DNA from: Clostridium hydrogeniformans DSM 21757
GTDB taxonomy: Bacteria > Bacillota > Clostridia > Clostridiales > Clostridiaceae
NCBI RefSeq assembly: GCF_000686705.1
Contig: NZ_JMLJ01000016.1
Span: 35,809-99,808, forward strand
Length of the DNA: 64,000 nucleotides
Direction of reading: 5' to 3'
Of this stretch, positions 14,310-22,610 are shown in pieces; within the stretch, counting starts at the first letter, position 1; each line of letters starts with the position of its first letter. A program made the position numbers and the translations under genes. The notes beneath the pieces were generated by a model. The model had not been told where the DNA came from and made no database searches. It saw only the letters and a program-made list of their open reading frames with translations.

Positions 14310-15983
14310 ATGGAAAACAAAAGCATATATGAAAATGAAAATTTAGATTTTCAATCTGAAGAATATGGTTTAAATGAGTTTAAAGCAGATATAGATTACT
14401 CACAAGATATAGATTATAAGCTATATGATGTTATTGAAGAGCTTAAATTAGATATTAATGATGGGGAGTATAAGGGATCCAAGGGTCACAAAGATGATTG
14501 CTGGGAATATGGCAAGAAGAGATGTTGTAAACACCATAATCCTTGTGATGACCATCATCATGATTGGGATTGTGATAAGCATCACCATGACTGTGATAAA
14601 CATCACCATGATTGTGACTGTCATAAGCATCATGATGATTGCCATAAGCCAAGTCATGAATGTGATTGTGACAAGTATCATAGGGACTGTGATTGTGAAT
14701 ATGATAAGCATAGGGAATGCTGGGATTGTGGAAAGCCACACCATGATTGTGATTGCCATAAACCTCATTGTGATGATAAAGACTTTGATTGGGAAGAAAA
14801 GCACCATTATCCATGCTTAGAAATCACCAAGAAGTTTGATAGAACTTGTGCAATACCAGGACAACAGGTTACAGTAACTATAAAAGTAAGAAATAAAGGA
14901 AAATATACTCTTCGTAATTTAGTTATAACTGATGACCTTCCACCACAACTAACATTTGTTCCAGGAAGCTTAGAAATTAACTGTAGAAAGGTTCATTCTG
15001 ATAGTACTACATTTGAGCCTATAACTTTATGCTCTTTAAAACCATGTCAAGAAGTTTTAATAACTTTCAGAGTTACAGTTGGACCATTTGTAGGAGAGAC
15101 AGTAAATAACGAGGCATGTGTTAAATTCTCATATTTCATATCAGGATGTTGTAGTAGAGAAGTATGGGCAAGTGAATGTAGTGACCCAGCTCTTTTAAAT
15201 ATAGTAGCGGCTTTATGCAATATTACTAAGGAAGTTAGACTTGAAAGTGCATGTGATGAGGCAGAACTTGGGGACATTTTAGTGTATACAATAAGAGCTT
15301 CAAGTAATTGTCAAATAAGAATTGATGAGTTTATATTAAGAGACAACCTATCACCATCTCTAAGATGCCTAGAAGTTAGAGAAGGACAGAATACTTTCGA
15401 CTGTGGAGACTTAGCAACTGGTATAAATCTTGGACCTATAGAACCAGGTGAAACTAAGGTAGTAACTATAAGAGCAAAGATAATAGGTTTAGGAGATTGT
15501 GGAATAATTAAAAATAGAGCAAGAGGAACTTCTATAATTGATGGACAAGAGTTCACATGTAAATCAAATGAGGTATTTACAAAGGTTAATTTTAAGGATT
15601 GTGGATGCTTCCAAATAGAAGACTGTGTTAGACTTTCCTGTAAGGAAGGACCAGCTATAGGACTTATAAAATCTTGCGCAGATGTTGAAATATTAGATAT
15701 AAAAGACCTATCACATTGTGATGGAGATAGAAAGATAAAGGTAAGTGCAGTATTAAATACATCTTATGTATTTGATAAGGGATATTGCCGTGAAGGAAAG
15801 GTTTGTAGTAAGAAGTGCTTTAGCTTCATATTTAAACTTCCTAAGGGAATAGACTTAAAGTGTAAAGATCTATTAAAGATATTATGCGTAAAGGATATAT
15901 GTAGTAAAATAGTTTGTGGATTTACAATAGAGTCTAAGATTAAACTAATATTCTGTGTGAAAATGAAAGATAAGCATAAATAA
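14310..15983 (+). CDS. His/Asp/Cys-rich spore-surface protein with two DUF11 domains
   Basis: 557 residues. Residues 1-65 are acidic. Residues about 66-165 are extremely rich in His, Asp and Cys, with tandem forms of DKHHHDC and CDCHKPH that look like a metal-binding or cross-linking segment. Residues about 170-290 and 300-425 are two DUF11-type Ig-like domains (LEITKKFDRTCAIPGQQVTV; VRLESACDEAELGDILVYTI). The last 130 residues are Cys-rich and unassigned. There is no signal peptide, which fits a mother-cell-made coat or exosporium protein. A consensus sigma-K-like promoter and a GGGAGGG ribosome site precede it, and a terminator follows. Confidence 0.8.
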   Translation: MENKSIYENENLDFQSEEYGLNEFKADIDYSQDIDYKLYDVIEELKLDINDGEYKGSKGHKDDCWEYGKKRCCKHHNPCDDHHHDWDCDKHHHDCDKHHHDCDCHKHHDDCHKPSHECDCDKYHRDCDCEYDKHRECWDCGKPHHDCDCHKPHCDDKDFDWEEKHHYPCLEITKKFDRTCAIPGQQVTVTIKVRNKGKYTLRNLVITDDLPPQLTFVPGSLEINCRKVHSDSTTFEPITLCSLKPCQEVLITFRVTVGPFVGETVNNEACVKFSYFISGCCSREVWASECSDPALLNIVAALCNITKEVRLESACDEAELGDILVYTIRASSNCQIRIDEFILRDNLSPSLRCLEVREGQNTFDCGDLATGINLGPIEPGETKVVTIRAKIIGLGDCGIIKNRARGTSIIDGQEFTCKSNEVFTKVNFKDCGCFQIEDCVRLSCKEGPAIGLIKSCADVEILDIKDLSHCDGDRKIKVSAVLNTSYVFDKGYCREGKVCSKKCFSFIFKLPKGIDLKCKDLLKILCVKDICSKIVCGFTIESKIKLIFCVKMKDKHK

Positions 15984-15986
15984 GAT

Positions 15987-16028
15987 AAAAAGCTCTGTAA
16001 GATTAGCTTGCAGAGCTTTTCTTTTTTT
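15987..16028 (+). terminator. Rho-independent terminator
   Basis: AAAAGCTCTGTAAG pairs with CTTGCAGAGCTTTT around GATTAG and is followed by CTTTTTTT. Confidence 0.92.
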
Positions 16029-16364
16029 ATGATTTTATATAAATAATATTAAAGCATATAAGTTGTAATATTAGGACTATATTAGATTCAGTTAAAATTT
16101 ATTGAGCCATCAATTAGTAGAATATAAAGTATTTAATACAACATATATAATAAATTAATTTATAAATCATAGATAAGATTAAACTTAATTTTAGCGAAGT
16201 TTTGATTTAGATTTTATAGCTAGTTTTAATGCAAATATATTGTAGTAATAAAGCTTCTAAATAAAATTCTATTACTATATAACATAAAAGACAGGTAGAT
16301 AAAATATCTACCTATCTTTAAAAAGTTAATATTTATTATATACTAATAGTTTCGAAATGAAATT
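16029..16364. other. AT-rich intergenic region between convergent units
   Basis: About 335 bases between the plus-strand DUF11 gene and the minus-strand coat cluster. Apart from the minus-strand terminator at 16285-16317, I see no gene or recognisable RNA in it. Confidence 0.6.
16285..16317 (-). terminator. Terminator of the first minus-strand coat gene
   Basis: On the minus strand AGATAGGTAGATA pairs with TATCTACCTGTCT and is followed by TTTATG. Confidence 0.8.
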
Positions 16365-16961
16365 TTAGTGAGATATAGCTGTTGCTGATATACTAGAGCT
16401 TCTTATAGAAGCACTTTCAGTAACTAATACTCCAACTCCAGTTAATGTAGTTGCAGAAACTCTAACTATTTCTACATTATATACACAACATGATGGACAA
16501 GCATTACATTCACAGTAGCTAAAGCTAAAGGAGTTAGTTACATTTACAGCTAGTGCTAGTACTCCAAATGAGTAGTCCCAAGTTCCTAAAGTTATTTTTG
16601 AACCAGAGTTACAAGTCTTACTTAATTGGAAAGTAACTGTAAATGGTCCGCCTAGAACAGGGGCAGCTCCTAGGGTTAGAAGAGCTTGATAGTTTATTAG
16701 GGAGTTAAAGTCTATTTTAACAGTAGGGTTACAAAGACATGTTGTGTCTAGGGTAACACTTGCTACTGGTATTGGATTAAAGGTTGGGTTTGTAATAGTA
16801 GGAATTGGAATAGACACTCCACTACCTTGTCCACAAGCAAATAAGGATGATTGATGTGGTAGAGGATGTCCAGGTGTGCAGTGTGCACAATTATTACATC
16901 TACAATCATATCTAAATTCATCCATATAGCCTGAATTAAAAGAGTTTGATCTTGAATCCAT
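16365..16961 (-). CDS. Cys-rich spore-surface protein, DUF4489-like, paralogue 1 of 6
   Basis: 198 residues. The variable N-terminus (about residues 1-32, CRCNNCAHCTPGHP) is followed by the conserved core shared with five more genes in this block: FACGQGSG, IPIPT.TNPTFNPIPVASVT, CLCNPTVKIDFNSLINYQALL, PFTVTFQLSKTC, LGTWDYSFGVLALAVNVTNS, CECNACPSCCVYNVEIVRV and the C-terminus SSSISATAISH. No signal peptide is present. I assign it to DUF4489 from memory, so that name is tentative. A sigma-K-like promoter and AAGGAGG precede the start. The role is inferred to be structural, in the exosporium or coat. Confidence 0.75.
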   Translation of the reverse strand: MDSRSNSFNSGYMDEFRYDCRCNNCAHCTPGHPLPHQSSLFACGQGSGVSIPIPTITNPTFNPIPVASVTLDTTCLCNPTVKIDFNSLINYQALLTLGAAPVLGGPFTVTFQLSKTCNSGSKITLGTWDYSFGVLALAVNVTNSFSFSYCECNACPSCCVYNVEIVRVSATTLTGVGVLVTESASIRSSSISATAISH

Positions 16962-17021
16962 AAATAATCCTCCTTAGTTTTTTTATTTTATCTTTAGCTT
17001 TATTAAAAATAGCTTTATTAT

Positions 17022-17048
17022 ATTAATATGAATTTTACTACAAGAGGT
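17022..17048 (-). promoter_or_regulatory. Sigma-K-like promoter (DUF4489-like gene at 16365-16961)
   Basis: On the minus strand AC (17047-17048), 16 bases, then CATATTAAT (17022-17030). The same GTAAC ... CATATTAATAT block stands before the genes at 18048-18605 and 18942-19589. Confidence 0.6.
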
Positions 17049-17076
17049 TACTGAGGTTAGTTAAATATAGCTCATA

Positions 17077-17874
17077 TTAGCAATCACAATTAAAGTCATC
17101 ATCGTAGTTAAAAGGAGATATAGCTGAATCTTGATAATCCGTTGGGAATAGAGGTTTTAATTTTTGATCTGGATAGAACTTAGGTGCTGGTGAAGAATTG
17201 AATAACTTACAAGGATCTTCTGTTGGTATTTCTTTGCAAGGTCTAGGAACTGGGCAATATCCATAAGCTGGTATTAAAAGTTGTACTATAAGCTCACATT
17301 TTACGATTAAATGGAAGCCTATAACCACATCTAAAAACATATCTCCATCACAATCTTCAATAAAATTACCATCTAGACAATCAGCAACTAGTTCAAGTTT
17401 TAAAATATCGCTCTCAAAATCTTCAGAATTACTTTCACAGGTTGAAGAGATTTTAGCTATAGAATCAGGACAATATAGTCTTGGAATAGTTTCAGTTCTA
17501 TTTATTTCAAATAACTCTGATTGATTAACACCATTGTCATCTACAAAATCTGCATAGAAAGATATTACAAAGTTAATAATTACCTTACTATATTCATCAT
17601 CATTTCTTAGAGGAATTTTATCAAAGGATAAAAGTCTTATATTAAAATCTCTGCATCCTAAGAACATCTTAGGACATGGCAAAGGATTGCTTCTTAGTTC
17701 TTCGTCACTACGTTTAGTATCAGGGCCTTCCTTAAACTTAAGGCATCTTTTAATTAAGCATTGATCAAATACCTTTGGAATTTCAACGCATACTAGTTCT
17801 ACTGGATCAGGAAGACAGCCCTCTTTGTTTATTAAACCAGGTCTTGGTGAAAAATGATTATTAGGTATAGCCAT
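17077..17874 (-). CDS. 29-kDa-class Cys-rich spore-surface protein, paralogue 1 of 3
   Basis: 265 residues. It shares with the genes at 21556-22350 and 24159-24944 the blocks FSPRPGLINKEGCLPDP, VFDQCLIKRCLKF, EGPDTK, FLGCRDFNIRLLSFDK, RLYCPDSIAKI, LKLELVADCLDG, LIVKCELIVQLLIPAYGYCP and APKFYPDQKLKPLFP. It has about twelve cysteines, a predominantly beta pattern and an acidic C-terminus. No Pfam family comes to mind. The size and setting recall the 29 kDa appendage proteins P29a/P29b of Clostridium taeniosporum, but I cannot confirm homology. A sigma-K-like promoter lies at 17915-17941 and AGGAGG precedes the ATG. Confidence 0.72.
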   Translation of the reverse strand: MAIPNNHFSPRPGLINKEGCLPDPVELVCVEIPKVFDQCLIKRCLKFKEGPDTKRSDEELRSNPLPCPKMFLGCRDFNIRLLSFDKIPLRNDDEYSKVIINFVISFYADFVDDNGVNQSELFEINRTETIPRLYCPDSIAKISSTCESNSEDFESDILKLELVADCLDGNFIEDCDGDMFLDVVIGFHLIVKCELIVQLLIPAYGYCPVPRPCKEIPTEDPCKLFNSSPAPKFYPDQKLKPLFPTDYQDSAISPFNYDDDFNCDC

Positions 17875-17914
17875 GAACTTTCCTCCTTTTATTATAATAA
17901 ATATATCTACAGTA

Positions 17915-17941
17915 TATAATATACAAGGAAAATCATAATGT
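17915..17941 (-). promoter_or_regulatory. Sigma-K-like promoter (29-kDa-class gene, paralogue 1)
   Basis: On the minus strand AC (17940-17941), 16 bases, then TATATTATA (17915-17923), which differs from CATANNNTA only in the first base. The same block lies before both other paralogues of this class. Confidence 0.65.
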
Positions 17942-18047
17942 TACATGAGAAGTAAAAAACTACACCTAAAATATAAAAAATATAAGGAAATAACTAGAAT
18001 TAACTAGGGATATATGATGTAATAATACATTTAATACATTTAATGTA

Positions 18048-18605
18048 TTATTGTGAATCAAAAGCTAATAAGCTTATATTAGAACTAATTATAGAAAAGT
18101 TTTCTACAGATGTATTTACTCCTCCAAATAATGAATAATTAGCCCTTATTATTTCTACACTATATGAATAACATCCAGGACAAGGATTTTTATCGCAATA
18201 GGTAAAGGTAAAATTTCCATTAGTATTAGAGGTAAGGGCAGAGGAGGAATAGGAATAAGTCCAAGAATTTAACAAAACCTTTGAACCTGAATCATTAGTT
18301 CTAGATAACTGAAAGGTTACCCTAAGAGGAGTAAAAATTCTAATAACTGGAGTACCTGTAATAATTAAAAGGGATTGATAATTTACTATAGAATTAAAAT
18401 CTATTTTAACCTTAGGACTACAAAAGCAAGTTATATCTATATCAGCGCTTGCTATAGGTATGGATTGAAAGCTTTGATTAGAAACACTTGGTATTGGGAC
18501 CTCTAGAGCACTTCCTTCATTGCAGACAGAAATAATGCCTTTATATACTTGTGGTCTACACAAATCTTTATTTTTAACTTTGCTAGAGGTATACAAAGAA
18601 GTCAT
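18048..18605 (-). CDS. Divergent DUF4489-like spore-surface protein, paralogue 2 of 6
   Basis: 185 residues. The core is recognisable (SVSNQSFQSIPIASADIDIT, CFCSPKVKIDFNSIVNYQSLL, VTFQLSRTNDSG, CPGCYSYSVEIIRA) but has drifted. The AHC-PGHP segment is missing, only about seven cysteines remain, and the C-terminus ends LLAFDSQ in place of SATAISH. It has its own sigma-K-like promoter and AGGAGG site, so it is probably expressed and not a pseudogene. No clear terminator is seen before the next gene. Confidence 0.7.
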   Translation of the reverse strand: MTSLYTSSKVKNKDLCRPQVYKGIISVCNEGSALEVPIPSVSNQSFQSIPIASADIDITCFCSPKVKIDFNSIVNYQSLLIITGTPVIRIFTPLRVTFQLSRTNDSGSKVLLNSWTYSYSSSALTSNTNGNFTFTYCDKNPCPGCYSYSVEIIRANYSLFGGVNTSVENFSIISSNISLLAFDSQ

Positions 18606-18643
18606 AAATAAACCTCCTTTTATAAAAAATACTTGTTAGTTAT

Positions 18644-18671
18644 ATTAATATGAAATATAACATAATTAGGT
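18644..18671 (-). promoter_or_regulatory. Sigma-K-like promoter (divergent DUF4489-like gene)
   Basis: On the minus strand AC (18670-18671), 17 bases, then CATATTAAT (18644-18652). Confidence 0.6.
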
Positions 18672-18844
18672 TACATTGCAATAAGTTCAAAGTTATATAA
18701 TAACTAGGGATTTATAATTCTTAAATTATTTTATTAAGAGTTTTAGTTTTAAAAAGTAAGGTTTTATAATGAGGGGTGTAGTAGAGAAATTATGAGGTTA
18801 AATAAGTTAAGCATATTATGTTAAAAGCAGTAGTTAAAATATTA

Positions 18845-18882
18845 GTAAAAGAAAAGACCTTAGGGAAAACCCCTCAAGGTCT
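18845..18882 (-). terminator. Terminator of the single-gene unit 18942-19589
   Basis: On the minus strand AGACCTTGAGGGG pairs with CCCCTAAGGTCT (approximately) and is followed by TTTCTTTTA. A second small hairpin (TCTCAT...ATGAGA) lies at 18900-18920. The same pair of hairpins is repeated downstream of 19988 and 22611. Confidence 0.8.
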
Positions 18883-18941
18883 AATTAACTTATATATTAG
18901 TCTCATAGTTTAGAATGAGAGTATAAATTTCTATTTAATTA

Positions 18942-19589
18942 TTAGTGAGAAATAGCTGTAGCAGATATGCTAGAACTTCTTATTGCAGCACTTTCAGTAG
19001 TTAATACTCCTGTGCTAGAGAGTACACTTGAAGACACTCTAACTATTTCTACAGTATAAACACAACATCCTGGGCAAACATTACATTCACAGTGGCTAAA
19101 ACTGAAGGAATTAGTCACATTAACAGCAAGAGCTAATATTCCAAATGCAAAGTCCCATGTTCCTAAAGCAATTTTTGAACCGCTTCCACATATTTTGCTT
19201 AGTTGGAAGGTAACAGTAAATGGACTACCTAGTACTGGTGTTGCACCAAGAGTTATAAGAGCTTGATAGTTAATTAAAGCATCAAAATCTATTTTAATAC
19301 TAGGATTACATAAACAAGTACTATCTATAGTAACACTTGCTATTGGTAATGGATTAAAAGTTGGGTTTGTCACTGTAGGGATTGGAATAGCTACACCACT
19401 ACCTTGTCCGCAAGCGAATAAGGATGATTGATCTGGTAATGGATGACCTGGTGTACAGTGAGCTTGATTACAACATTTTGGGGGTTGCATGCAATTACAC
19501 TTACATTCGCAATCACATTCATTAAAGCATTTCTTAGGTGGAGGACAAGGTTCTTTACAGTGGTCAAAACGTCTTGATCTTGAATTCAT
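18942..19589 (-). CDS. Cys-rich spore-surface protein, DUF4489-like, paralogue 3 of 6
   Basis: 215 residues. The N-terminal 45 residues differ from all other copies: a Cys/Pro stretch with CPPPKKC, CDCECKCNC and PPKCCNQAHC, containing eleven cysteines. The core (FACGQGSGVAIPIPTVTNPT onward) and the C-terminus SSSISATAISH are nearly identical to paralogues 4-6, so the copies are recent or have been kept alike by gene conversion while the N-terminus changes. It forms a single-gene unit with its own sigma-K-like promoter and terminator. Confidence 0.76.
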   Translation of the reverse strand: MNSRSRRFDHCKEPCPPPKKCFNECDCECKCNCMQPPKCCNQAHCTPGHPLPDQSSLFACGQGSGVAIPIPTVTNPTFNPLPIASVTIDSTCLCNPSIKIDFDALINYQALITLGATPVLGSPFTVTFQLSKICGSGSKIALGTWDFAFGILALAVNVTNSFSFSHCECNVCPGCCVYTVEIVRVSSSVLSSTGVLTTESAAIRSSSISATAISH

Positions 19590-19655
19590 GAATAAACCTC
19601 CTTAAACTCTTCTTTGGTAATATATTGAAAACTTTATGAAAAAGTATTTCTATAT

Positions 19656-19683
19656 ATTAATATGAAATTTTCTACATAAGTGT
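19656..19683 (-). promoter_or_regulatory. Sigma-K-like promoter (DUF4489-like paralogue 3)
   Basis: On the minus strand AC (19682-19683), 17 bases, then CATATTAAT (19656-19664). Confidence 0.6.
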
Positions 19684-19889
19684 TACTGAATTTAAAAAAA
19701 GAATGGTTTTTATAAATATATAAGTTATAAGGGATTAAGAACTATTTATGTAATATATAAATTCATAAGAAAGTTATATAAAGTATTCTAATAAATATTA
19801 GGATTTATATTTTTGGAATGAATTAGATATAAAGATAAGATTAAATATATTTTTAGGTAATAATATATAGAGAGTTTAATATTTATTAA

Positions 19890-19927
19890 ATATAGAAAAG
19901 ACCCCAGGAATACACTTCCTTAAGGTC
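19890..19927 (-). terminator. Terminator of the operon 22350-19988
   Basis: On the minus strand AGACCTTAAGGAA pairs with TTCCT-GGTCT and is followed by TTTCTATA. A second hairpin (TTCTCA...TGAGAGAA) follows the stop codon at 19945-19968. Confidence 0.8.
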
Positions 19928-19987
19928 TAATCAATTTATTTATAATTTCTCAAGCAAATTATGAGAGAATAAATTCTTATTTAATTA

Positions 19988-20710
19988 TTAGTGAGAAATA
20001 GCGGTAGCAGATATATTAGAGCTTCTTATAGCAGCACTTTCAGTAGTTAATACGCCAGTACCAGCTAATGTACTTGAAGCAACTCTAACTATTTCTACAG
20101 TATAAACACAACATCCTGGGCATACATTACATTCACAGTAGCTAAAGCTAAAGGAATTAGTTATATTAACAGCAAGAGCTAATATTCCAAAAGCAAAGTC
20201 CCATGTACCTAAAGCAATTTTTGATCCATCTCCACAGGTTTTACTTAATTGGAAGGTTACTGTAAATGGTCCACCTAGTAATGGGGTAGCACCTAGAGCT
20301 ATAAGAGCTTGATAGTTAATTAGAGCATCAAAGTCTATTTTAATGCTAGGATTACATAAACAAGTACTATCTATAGTAACACTTGCTATTGGTAATGGAT
20401 TAAAGGTTGGGTTTGTAACTGTAGGTATTGGTATAGCTACTCCACTACCACGTCCACAAGCAAATAGGGAGTGGTTTGGTGTAGGGTGTCCAGGCTTACA
20501 ATGAGCTTGGTTACAGCATTTGTACTCATATTTAGGATAGTCATGATTACAGCATTTATATTCATGTTTAGGATAATCATCATCACAGCATCTATACTCA
20601 TATTTAGGATAGTCATGATCGCAGCACTTATCATCATATTTAGGATAATCATGATCACAACACTTATCATCATGCTTGTTATAATCAAAGTATCTAGATT
20701 TTGAATTCAT
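19988..20710 (-). CDS. Cys-rich spore-surface protein with YPKYEYKCC repeats, DUF4489-like, paralogue 4 of 6
   Basis: 240 residues. Residues about 11-68 consist of five tandem units of the form HDYPKYEYKCC (about 11-13 residues, variants DDKCCDHDYPK and DDDYPKHEYKCC), each with a Cys pair. Then come QAHCKPGHP and the standard core ending SNISATAISH. It is the third gene of a unit that starts with the 29-kDa-class gene at 22350 and runs through the gene at 20837-21475 (126-base gap). The Cys pairs with Asp, His and Tyr suggest metal binding or disulfide and dityrosine cross-linking (inference). Confidence 0.76.
   Translation of the reverse strand: MNSKSRYFDYNKHDDKCCDHDYPKYDDKCCDHDYPKYEYRCCDDDYPKHEYKCCNHDYPKYEYKCCNQAHCKPGHPTPNHSLFACGRGSGVAIPIPTVTNPTFNPLPIASVTIDSTCLCNPSIKIDFDALINYQALIALGATPLLGGPFTVTFQLSKTCGDGSKIALGTWDFAFGILALAVNITNSFSFSYCECNVCPGCCVYTVEIVRVASSTLAGTGVLTTESAAIRSSNISATAISH
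20507..20680 (-). repeat. Coding minisatellite, YPKYEYKCC units
   Basis: Five imperfect tandem units of about 33 bases encode (D/N)HDYPKYEYKCC. The same unit occurs about one and a half times in the gene at 20837-21475 and about four times in that at 22611-23345, so copy number varies between paralogues. Confidence 0.85.
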
Positions 20711-20836
20711 AAAGAAACCTCCTTAAATTTTTAACATATATTGTTGTATTAATCTAAAATAAATTAATAGTTAGGTTCTTAATTTATAAATTAAGAAAAA
20801 TAAAGTTATAGAGAACTGTTATATAATATACTTAAA

Positions 20837-21475
20837 TTAGTGAGAAATAGCTGTAGCAGATATACTAGAACTTCTTATAGCAGCATTTTCAGTAGTTAAT
20901 ACTCCTACGCCAGTTATTGTACTTGAAGCAACTCTAACTATTTCTACAGTATAAACACAACATCCTGGGCATACATTACATTCGCAGTAGCTAAAGCTAA
21001 AGGAATTAGTTATATTAACAGCAAGAGCTAATATTCCAAAAGCAAAGTCCCATGTACCTAAAGCAATCTTTGATCCATCTCCACAGGTTTTACTTAGTTG
21101 GAAGGTTACTGTAAATGGTCCGCCTAGTACTGGAGCAGCTCCAAGAGTTATAAGAGCTTGATAGTTAATTAGAGCATCAAAGTCTATTTTAATACTAGGA
21201 TTACATAAACAAGTACTATCGATAGTAACACTTGCTATTGGTAATGGAGTAAAGGTTGGGTTTGTAACTGTAGGTATTGGGATAGCTATTCCACTACCTT
21301 GTCCACAAGCAAATATGGATGATTGGTTTGGAATAGGATGTCCAGGTTTACAATGAGCTTGGTTACAACATTTATACTCATATTTAGGATAGTCATGATC
21401 ACAGCATTTGTGGTCATAGCTATCATCATATTTATCATGATTATCATCATAAAAATATCTACTTTTAGAATTCAT
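20837..21475 (-). CDS. Cys-rich spore-surface protein, DUF4489-like, paralogue 5 of 6
   Basis: 212 residues. A short Asp/Tyr/His N-terminus (YDDNHDKYDDSYDHKCC) and one YPKYEYKCC unit lead into QAHCKPGHP and the standard core, ending SSSISATAISH. It starts 80 bases after the 29-kDa-class gene at 21556-22350, with AAGGAGG before the ATG and no sigma-K-like block of its own, so it is the second gene of that unit. The core is almost identical to paralogue 4. Confidence 0.76.
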   Translation of the reverse strand: MNSKSRYFYDDNHDKYDDSYDHKCCDHDYPKYEYKCCNQAHCKPGHPIPNQSSIFACGQGSGIAIPIPTVTNPTFTPLPIASVTIDSTCLCNPSIKIDFDALINYQALITLGAAPVLGGPFTVTFQLSKTCGDGSKIALGTWDFAFGILALAVNITNSFSFSYCECNVCPGCCVYTVEIVRVASSTITGVGVLTTENAAIRSSSISATAISH

Positions 21476-21555
21476 GAAGAAACCTCCTTAATTTATATAT
21501 TTAAATTAATTGTATTTATTAAGACATATTATTGAAGCTTTGAATTTAAAAGTAA

Positions 21556-22350
21556 TTAATCCTCACATTCGCATTCACAGTCATAGAAGTCATCAAAGCA
21601 TCCATCTTCATCTTCATCTTGGAATAGTGGTCTTAGTTTTTGGTCAGGATAGAATTTAGGTGCTGGAGAACAGTTAAACTCTTCACAAGGATTCTTTGGT
21701 TTTACTTCCTTACATGGCTTTGGTACTGGACAGTATCCATAAGCAGGGATTAATAGTTGAACTAAAAGTTCGCATTTAACTATTAAATGGAATCCTAGTG
21801 TTACATCTAAGAAGTCACAACCATCACAATCGCGTACAAAGTTTCCATCTAGACATTCAGCAACTAGTTCAAGTTTTAAAATTTCAGCTTCTAAATCTTT
21901 TGAGTATGGTGTAGTACTAGAAGCGATTTTAGCTATAGAATCAGGACAATAAAGTTTACCTATAGTTTCGCTCCTATTTACCTCAAAAAACTCTGAGCAT
22001 TGCTTACCATCCTTGTCTAGGAAGTCGGCATAGAAGGAGATTATAAAGTGAACTATTATTTTATGATATCCATGATGTCCTCTAAGAGGAAGTTTATCAA
22101 AAGCTAAAAGCCTAATATTAAAGTCACGACATCCAAGGAAAATCTTTGGATTCTTTAAAGGATCACTTCTTAGTTCTTCGTCAGTAGTCTTCGTATCAGG
22201 TCCTTCACAAAATCTAAGGCATCTTTTAATTAAGCATTGATCAAAAACTTTAGGTACTTCAATGCATACTAGCTCTAGTGGATCAGGTAGGCAGCCTTCT
22301 TTGTTTATAATGCCTGGTCTTGGTGTAAAATTGTTACCAGAGATAAGCAT
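21556..22350 (-). CDS. 29-kDa-class Cys-rich spore-surface protein, paralogue 2 of 3
   Basis: 264 residues, very close to the protein at 24159-24944 and more distant from that at 17077-17874. Shared blocks are FTPRPGIINKEGCLPDP, VFDQCLIKRCLRFCEGPDTK, FLGCRDFNIRLLAFDKLP, KLYCPDSIAKIASS, LKLELVAECLDG and SPAPKFYPDQKLRPLF. The C-terminus is acidic and ends CECECED. It is the first gene of a three-gene unit with two DUF4489-like genes, under a sigma-K-like promoter. The linkage suggests that the two families assemble together. Confidence 0.74.
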   Translation of the reverse strand: MLISGNNFTPRPGIINKEGCLPDPLELVCIEVPKVFDQCLIKRCLRFCEGPDTKTTDEELRSDPLKNPKIFLGCRDFNIRLLAFDKLPLRGHHGYHKIIVHFIISFYADFLDKDGKQCSEFFEVNRSETIGKLYCPDSIAKIASSTTPYSKDLEAEILKLELVAECLDGNFVRDCDGCDFLDVTLGFHLIVKCELLVQLLIPAYGYCPVPKPCKEVKPKNPCEEFNCSPAPKFYPDQKLRPLFQDEDEDGCFDDFYDCECECED

Positions 22351-22390
22351 GTATTTTCCTCCTTTTCTTATAATAAATATCTTTACAGTA

Positions 22391-22417
22391 TATAATATAC
22401 AGAGGGAATTATAATGT
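22391..22417 (-). promoter_or_regulatory. Sigma-K-like promoter (29-kDa-class gene, paralogue 2)
   Basis: On the minus strand AC (22416-22417), 16 bases, then TATATTATA (22391-22399), followed by a conserved CTGTAAA. Confidence 0.65.
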
Positions 22418-22514
22418 TACATATGAAGTGAAGTAATAAATAATAAATTCTAAAATAAATATAAGAAAAAATTATTGTATTTATTAACACCTATAAAAGT
22501 TTATATAAGTATAA

Positions 22515-22552
22515 ATAAAGAAAAGACCTTAGGAAAAAAATTCTTAAGATCT
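22515..22552 (-). terminator. Terminator of the operon 24944-22611
   Basis: On the minus strand AGATCTTAAGAA pairs with TTCCTAAGGTCT and is followed by TTTCTTTATT. A second hairpin follows the stop codon at about 22568-22592. Confidence 0.75.
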
Positions 22553-22610
22553 AATCATTTATATATAATTTCTCAAGAAAGCTATAAGAGTATATATTAT
22601 TATTCAATTA

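Noticed and set aside
14448..14820. Overlapping open frames of about 120 codons in other frames over the His/Asp-rich segment
   Set aside because: They arise from the biased CAT/GAT codons of the real gene and have no ribosome site. Similar shadows over the CC-repeat regions at 20.5 and 23.2 kb were left out for the same reason.
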